The notes beneath the pieces are model-generated. The model was not told where the DNA came from, ran no database searches, and saw nothing but the letters and a program-made list of their open reading frames with translations. The position numbers and the translations under genes were made by a program. Positions 57,444-64,000 of a DNA stretch of 64,000 nucleotides are shown one piece after another. This stretch comes from Onchidella celtica (lineage: Eukaryota; Mollusca; Gastropoda; Systellommatophora; Onchidiidae). The stretch's first letter is position 1, and each line of letters begins with the position of its first letter. The stretch spans positions 55,899,080 to 55,963,079 of the forward strand of contig OZ007570.1 in assembly GCA_963931925.1 (NCBI GenBank), read 5' to 3'.

Positions 57444-58096
57444 AAATAGAACTCACTGAATACATAACGTAGACAATAGTATTCTGATCAGGGAAATTGT
57501 GAGTCAAACAGCTTGTGCACTGATGCAAAGGTCTGGCTTATACGTTTGAAACTGAAAATGAAATGTGCAAACATCATCGTACGAGAGCGGTTTCATATTA
57601 ACAAATAAGTGTGTTGTTTGTTGTTATTTTTTGTGTGCTCTTTAAGGTGGTATTTGTTGGTACATTCGGCCTTCGTCTTTGAATTAAATCTAATTTTCAA
57701 ATAATATATTTTTGTACATGTACACAAAACACATGTTTGCTTTTATATAATTACGGTATGTACAAATATAATATTATTTTTGCAATTAATTGAGGCACAT
57801 TCTTCTTGTTACAGAAACAGTATTTTACAGTTCTCTCTCTCTCTCTCTCTCTCTCTCGCTTTTTTTCTTTGTTTTCAGTTTTCAGAGGATTATTGTTGGC
57901 ATGATGTCCCACCCCCACCCCACATGGCACAGATGCCCCATTATAATTATAGTACTTTAGTTTCCGCTGAAGTAAATAACCAGCAAATAATATTTTCAAA
58001 CATGAGATTACACTTTTAAGTACTGAAAGAATAATAGGCCTAATACATACTGATATATGGAGAGGTAAGAGGGCAGACGGGCAGACAGTTAATAGG
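57444..58096. other. Non-coding, nothing recognised
   Basis: A short (CT)n run at 57832-57858 follows a pyrimidine/CAG context that resembles a splice acceptor, and the frame after it (57885 on) is open for about 45 codons, but no donor or motif supports an exon. Confidence 0.4.
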
Positions 58097-58413
<317 letters not shown>

Positions 58414-59634
58414 CCCTGCCCCAGACATCTTTCCTTATTAAAGCTAAGCAGCACAATTTAACAACGACTATTTTCCCAGCAGGAATTAATTTGAGAATAT
58501 GTGAAAGGAGCTCTGCACTCTTAAGGACCCCTCTGATTGTCAAATGTCTTTAAAAATTAATAGACAAAATAAGAAAATGAGAGATGTGAAAGGCATGGGG
58601 TATGAGATGGTGCAGGAGTTGGATGGTACAACAAATGAGCCTGCAATGATTAAGGTGCTGATCCTGCGATCAAGACCGGGTCATTTTTCTCCCGACCAAG
58701 TGACTTTTTGAGCCTATAATTCCTGTGGCTAAGGGCGTGTTATTTTTCGCGGAAGACATGTCAACATTGGTGTAATTGAAACGACGTGCTTTCAATAGGC
58801 TCGTCACCCCCTAGGAGCGACGGGATGTTTCTTCAAGAGAATTGATCGCCTTGCCAGCCGAGCTCAGCCAATCAGGCACGCAAGGTGTCTCTTGTCATAC
58901 GACTGTGTGTGGAGTGGGCGGGGCTTATTGCAATGGCAGTTCATCTTCTCGTGACGAGGAACAAAACATTGGGGCGGTGACTATCCGATCATCAGGGGTA
59001 GGAAAACAGAATCGAGAGGGGACAAATGGGTGGGGTGGGCCCCCGGATTTCAAGTGTCCTGCGGCACTACTGATTTTTGAGTCCGTTGTGAGAGGGGGAG
59101 AAAAAAATTGGATAAAATATAGAAAAGAAAACTTATGAGAAAGGGTCCATCTGTTTGCAAACCCAACTGCCATGCGTGTGTCTAGCCCCAGCGGACTTGC
59201 CTATTTAAACCACAAAATGAGTGTTAACCCTATCAGCTTTGGTGGTACCCGTCGCTTCACCCGTCTATCGCTGGGTGAGATATTCGCCTGCAACTGGACC
59301 ATATCACTGCATCACAGATGGAACAGTACTGATACTGTCAGGGAAGGGTGAATCGTGAAGTTATTTATGAGCTTGCTGGCTGTCAACCACGGTAAATTCA
59401 CTCTGCTTAACCAGGCAAATAAATGATATTAGGCCTATCATTATTATTTTGTTTTTGTTGTACATATAAATGGCCAGGTGCTTGACGGATACCTGTCTTT
59501 GTGATGCAAATAAATAAATGAATAAATAAATAAATAAATACCAGTTCGTTACTATATTCTAAAGAAAAAAAAACAACAAATAAGCACAACTCTTTCATTT
59601 TTGTTTATTTTGCTCGTTGACATAATGAAAATTA

Positions 59635-59669
<35 letters not shown>

Positions 59670-60796
59670 TTGCTTTCTTCATTGCTTGATCTAGTCTCAT
59701 TTAACTGATACAAAAACAGCAACAGTTTTTCTGTCTCCACTAGAAACTGCAATAAGAAAATACGAATACAGGTTAACAGAGTGAATTTTTGTTATTCCTC
59801 CTCCTACATTTTGTCTCCGACCCCCCCCCCCCAAAAAAAATAAATTAAAAATAATAATAATAAAATATAGAGAAACTAAAATTCAAATCTCAATTTAAAA
59901 TATTTTTCTTCTATCCTCTTCTCCCCCCGTCCATGGAAAAAAACTGAGTAATTTAATCTACAATCTACAATTTAAGGAGAGCAAAAACTTATTTTAGATT
60001 TTAACTTCATTTATGCTACTCTTAATTCTTCTTCATGGAAACTGGCGATAAACGTTTGCCTTTGTTCATTTTCTTTTACAGGTTACTTTAAACAGGTTAC
60101 AAAGAACATTAAAAAAAAAAAAAAGTCTCTGACACAGCACTTGCCTGCATTGAAGGGAAATGTCTACAGATTTCAAGTGAATGGACGTTCACGATCTTGT
60201 GTGACCACTTCTCTACATACTGACTCTATTTCACGAAACAGAGGACAACTAAAAACTACGTCCTGTGACAGTTTCAAGTGGTGACTTGTGTTATATACAG
60301 ACAAGGTAGTCAAGAGTCGAGTTTTTGGTGGTGCATCTGTGTAAATCAGCTAATGTTGTGATACACCTGCATTCAGATCGACGACAATTATAGAGTTATA
60401 TCGTATCTAAAATCTTTGTTCAGATGACAGACTTTTAAATTGGGAAATAAAAACAAAAAAAAAACAAAAGGATTTGCATAATACATGAAATTCAAACCGC
60501 CCTGATGCATATTAAAAGATCTTATGAACATGCTTAGCCAACAGAATGATGCATCACTGAAAAAAAATAATACAGTGTATTATGATACGGCTGGCCTGCC
60601 ATAAAAGCCAGTTGACTGCATAATTGAGAAACTTGCTATAGATACATGTGTTTTCAGCAGAGTGAAAAAGGACACAACAAAATAATATAGCCCTGCAATT
60701 TTCATTTTGTCTGTAGAGGCTGAAATCTTAATGACAATAGCTTCGTTATTCGAAGAAATATTTGCAGTAATTTCTCTGTGGAGATAAGTTATAAAA
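58414..60796. other. Non-coding, no gene recognised
   Basis: 58640-59420 is unique and moderately CpG-rich. A 98-codon frame at 58842 shows no motif. Short (AAAT)n and (ATT)n repeats lie at 59508-59541 and 59634-59669. Confidence 0.4.
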
Positions 60797-61057
60797 ATGA
60801 TTTCTACACACTTTGATGGACAAGAACTAGTCGAATCACCGACTCGCTTTCAGGCTATTCTTAGCTCTGATGACGTCACACGATCCAGCCTTCGTCACGG
60901 AAGAGATTCGAACTCTGAACCCCAGGGCGTTCAAGCTGGTAACGAGATACCGGCTGGAGTCACGGTGAGCTTAGGAGCCACTGAAGTGATCTTGGGGCAA
61001 GATCTGCTCACAAACAGCCAAGACCACAGAGCCACTCCGGCCAGCGACTGTGTCAGG
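60797..61057 (+). CDS. Weak candidate exon
   Basis: From an ATG at 60797 the frame reads through 87 codons of soluble, protein-like sequence (SSDDVTRSSLRHGRDSNSEP, then AGVTVSLGATEVILGQDLLT). It ends at CAGG followed by GTAAGAA (61058), a strong donor match. An acceptor at TTTCAG (near 60853) would give a shorter internal exon. No partner exon was found and the family is not recognised. Confidence 0.22.
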
Positions 61058-61120
61058 GTAAGAATGTGTGTCAGTAGAAGAGACGGTAACCAAGATGGTA
61101 ATTTCTATCCGACCAGACGC

Positions 61121-61240
61121 AGGGCCGTCTTAACATCATTATTATGGGCCTCTGGGTGAAGCAAAAGGATTTTCTTCCCAGTTTCAAAAAACAATATAGA
61201 TTTGCATGCGTGGGGCCCCCTAAACTCTTCGGGCCTCAGG
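61121..61240 (+). mobile_element. hAT-like MITE fragment, family D
   Basis: The end CAGGGCCGTCTTAACATCAT and an interior with GGGCCTCTGG and GGGGCCCCCTAAACTCTTCG are typical of hAT-derived MITEs. The right end runs into the GACA/GATA array and is missing. Confidence 0.55.
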
Positions 61241-61244
61241 AAGA

Positions 61245-61800
<556 letters not shown>

Positions 61801-62062
61801 TGGTTGGACGGACGACTGGGTGTACGAACCAGTCAACTAAAACATGTTCATTTCTTCTTAGAAACTCAAAACAACAGTAAGTAATATTAACAATGGGAAT
61901 GTTGAGTTTAGTCGAGAAGTTGTGAATTATTCATGTCTGATCCATTCAGTATAATTCTACATTGACACATGATCAAAAACAGCATATTAATCATTTCAAT
62001 CAATGAAATTAACAGAAACACTATATATACGAACGGTGCAGAAATAATCAATTGAGGTAGAT

Positions 62063-62512
62063 ATCACAACCTTAGTTCTTGTTTGTTTTATCTCCATTGA
62101 TTTTTCCGAAAAACTAGAGATCTTTTAGTATGTAGACGGGCTATAACAAATGCACACTTTGACACTTGTTTCAAATGTGTTGTGGCACTTATCAAGCTGT
62201 TTCACAGTTCCGATTTATCCTAACTCCTCAGTGGTTTTGTCCATAGCATCCGCTCCGCTATTTTTACGGGAAATGACGTATGAAAAACTCTCTTTGCTTC
62301 TATAGCGGCGAGGAGCGGAGCGGAACGGATGCTGTGGACAAGTATTCAGAGGCAAAGGGGGTTTTACTCTTTCATACGTCATTTTCTGTAAAATAGCGGA
62401 TGCTAATTTCAAGCCCACTTATCATAACACTAAAGCTGCAAACGTTTAGCGACGAATTTCTCACTTGTGCATAAAGCGGAATTGGAACAGACGAGAACCA
62501 AGGTCGCGATAA
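62063..62512. mobile_element. Foldback element, family G, copy 2, carrying a nested insert
   Basis: Left arm CACAACCTTAGTTCTTGTTT (62065 on) and right arm GGAACAGACGAGAACCAAGG (to about 62503) are inverted repeats. The whole is inverted relative to 56066-56330. It contains a 190-bp foreign segment between TAACTCC and CTTATCAT, two blocks that are adjacent in copy 1. Confidence 0.8.
62229..62415. mobile_element. Nested hairpin insert inside family G
   Basis: The left arm (ATAGCATCCGCTCCGCTATTT, from 62243, shown in part) and the right arm (AAATAGCGGATGCTA, to 62406) are reverse complements, including TGACGTATGAAA and TTTCATACGTCA. A second nested pairing links TTGTCCATAGCATCCG with CGGATGCTGTGGACAA (about 62326-62341). 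Its boundaries are read from the empty copy at 56.1 kb. It is a small palindromic element of unknown class. Confidence 0.75.
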
Positions 62513-62515
62513 GTC

Positions 62516-63556
62516 AGCAGGTATCTCCAGCATTTTTTCCCCCTCTCTTCTGGTTGAAACGAAAGTTAATTACTTTCAGGTACCAGTGACACAAATTTGA
62601 AGAGCAGGGACAACGAAAAAGTTCCTGTTGGTCAACCAACAGAGCTTGGCAAAACTCTTTGCTCGATTTATGTAATTGAAACGGTGGTAAAGAAATATAT
62701 CTGAAAGGTCATAAATTAATTTTTAAATTACATTTGAATTGACATGTAAAAGATGGCCATAAATTTGTACATCAGTGTAGTAGTAATTTACTTTCATTTC
62801 ATTCCAATTAATTCGATGGCAACATGAAGTCGTGTTACAGTATTTTGATGTCTCAAAGAATTATTTCTCAACGGTTAAAACTTCTTCCTTTCTATCGCAT
62901 ATTGCATCACCACCATCACTGTCTTCTTATTCATTTCCTTGTTTCATGTGTGTGTATTGTGAGTTTTGATGATATTATATTTGTATTGCTCTGTATATTT
63001 TGTTCGTGTGTTTGACTTTTTAAATTTTATTTTGTGGTTTTGGGAAGAAAAAAAACGGGGGGGGGGGGGGGATGGAGAGACGGCAAGATTAACTTTCGAA
63101 TGTCTGTCCTCCTTAAGCATCCGTAGAGCATTTTTCTCTCATTTCGTTGTCAGAATTCTTGATAAATTTTTTTTTTTTTTTTTTGTAGCAATAATTGCCT
63201 TGATATAATGAAAGTTTGGTCTTAACATGACATATTTACACCCTGTACAGGCCAAGTTTTTAGTAACCTCAAAATGGAGTTCAGAAAGAATAATTTTCAA
63301 TCCCTCATAGTTGTCTTAAAAGATAATCTCAAAAAGAAAATTATACTTCAGGGCATTAATAATAACAGTTTGGTTATCAAATTTTACAAGTCAGTCAAAC
63401 TTGACATTCCGCATTAGGAATAGAAATTGTGCGCGCAAGCTTTGAACTTTTCTTCCCATAATAAAAGCTAAAATATTCATTACCATCCAAACCATCTCCC
63501 ACAATTTTGTAAGAAATTTAGAACTATTTACTTTCCGTTACTGAAAGGTTATAAGA
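62516..63556. other. Non-coding, no gene recognised
   Basis: AT-rich with a poly-G run (63057-63071) and poly-T (63168-63184). No supported feature. Confidence 0.45.
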
Positions 63557-63825
63557 GAGAGAGAGAGAGAGAATGAGAAAAAAAGAGAGCGAGAGAGAGA
63601 GCTAGAGACAAAGTGAGAGAGAACCTTGAGAGACAGAGAGAGCCTTGAGAGAGAGAGAGAAAGCCCTGAGAGGAAGAGAGAGAGAAAAACAGAGGGAGAG
63701 AAAGAGAGAGGAGAGAAAGAGAGAGGGAGGCGAGAGAAAGAAAGAGAGAGAAAGATAGCCTTGAGAGGAAGAGAGAGAGAAAGACAGAGGGAGAGAAAGA
63801 GAGAGGAGAGAAAGAGAGAGGGAGG

Positions 63826-63860
<35 letters not shown>

Positions 63861-63862
63861 TG
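63557..63862 (+). repeat. GA-rich tract with a 95-bp tandem duplication
   Basis: TGAGAGGAAGAGAGAGAGAA occurs at 63667 and 63762, and the following 80 bp match almost exactly. The flanking sequence is (GA)n. Confidence 0.92.
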
Positions 63863-64000
63863 GAATATCATTAAACTATCTATGAAATTTCATGTCTACT
63901 CTAAAAATGCTTAAATGGCAGTGATAATAATGATGAAAGACGGGTATGACTTAACAAAAAGATCTTAGCTTTTTCTGATTACTATTCAGATTCCAGTTTC
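63863..64000. other. Non-coding window end
   Basis: Nothing recognised. Confidence 0.4.

Overview
This window is eukaryotic. It has very low coding density, one credible spliced gene, a 5'-truncated LINE, several families of small non-autonomous DNA transposons, a multi-kilobase minisatellite and many tetranucleotide arrays and poly-G/poly-C runs. The repeat content (a LINE with a C-terminal zinc finger, LINE/SINE tails ending in ATCTTATC, hAT-like and TA-flanked MITEs) fits an invertebrate, most plausibly a lophotrochozoan such as a mollusc. That placement is inference, because no taxonomic marker gene is present. No rRNA gene, intact tRNA gene, operon or CRISPR array was seen.

Layout. 1-9 kb is non-coding: a 293-bp foldback element (1272-1564), simple repeats, and a diverged repeat with a hAT-like MITE nested in it (7.94-8.34 kb). 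9.3-10.5 kb is the 3' part of a LINE on the minus strand (reverse transcriptase FADD block, C2H2 finger, ATT tail). 11.0-11.2 kb is a retroposon tail that recurs inverted at 46.7-46.9 kb. 12.75-16.15 kb holds the gene: two phase-matched exons encoding a Ser/Pro/Arg-rich, probably disordered protein with recurring RP-x-[ST] motifs. Its 2.3-kb intron contains a TGAG array, a 131-bp hairpin and a polyadenylated retroposon with a perfect 15-bp target-site duplication and two TATA-containing direct repeats. 18.5-25.9 kb is a diverged 44-bp minisatellite, split by a 1.2-kb unrelated segment with a tRNA-like SINE head and showing higher-order duplications.

26-64 kb is repeat-rich non-coding DNA: an inverted-repeat family at 27.3-28.3 kb, hAT-like MITEs (31.2, 31.7, 45.05, 56.9 and 61.1 kb; the 31.7-kb copy has a perfect 8-bp target duplication), a TA-flanked MITE pair (38.7 and 54.3 kb), a foldback family with one nested insertion (56.1 and 62.1 kb), a family at 48.6, 51.7 and 53.1 kb whose middle copy carries a 358-bp palindromic insert, and long arrays of GGAT, CTAA, CTAT and GATA. 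A few unique CpG-containing blocks (35.4-36.1, 40.1-40.9, 44.5-44.9 and 54.6-55.1 kb) look regulatory, but nothing in the sequence alone proves it. Two or three short candidate exons elsewhere are weak.

Nothing here resembles a cooperating gene cluster. The noteworthy content is the unrecognised gene, the retroposon in its intron, the satellite, and several small transposon insertions whose boundaries can be read directly.
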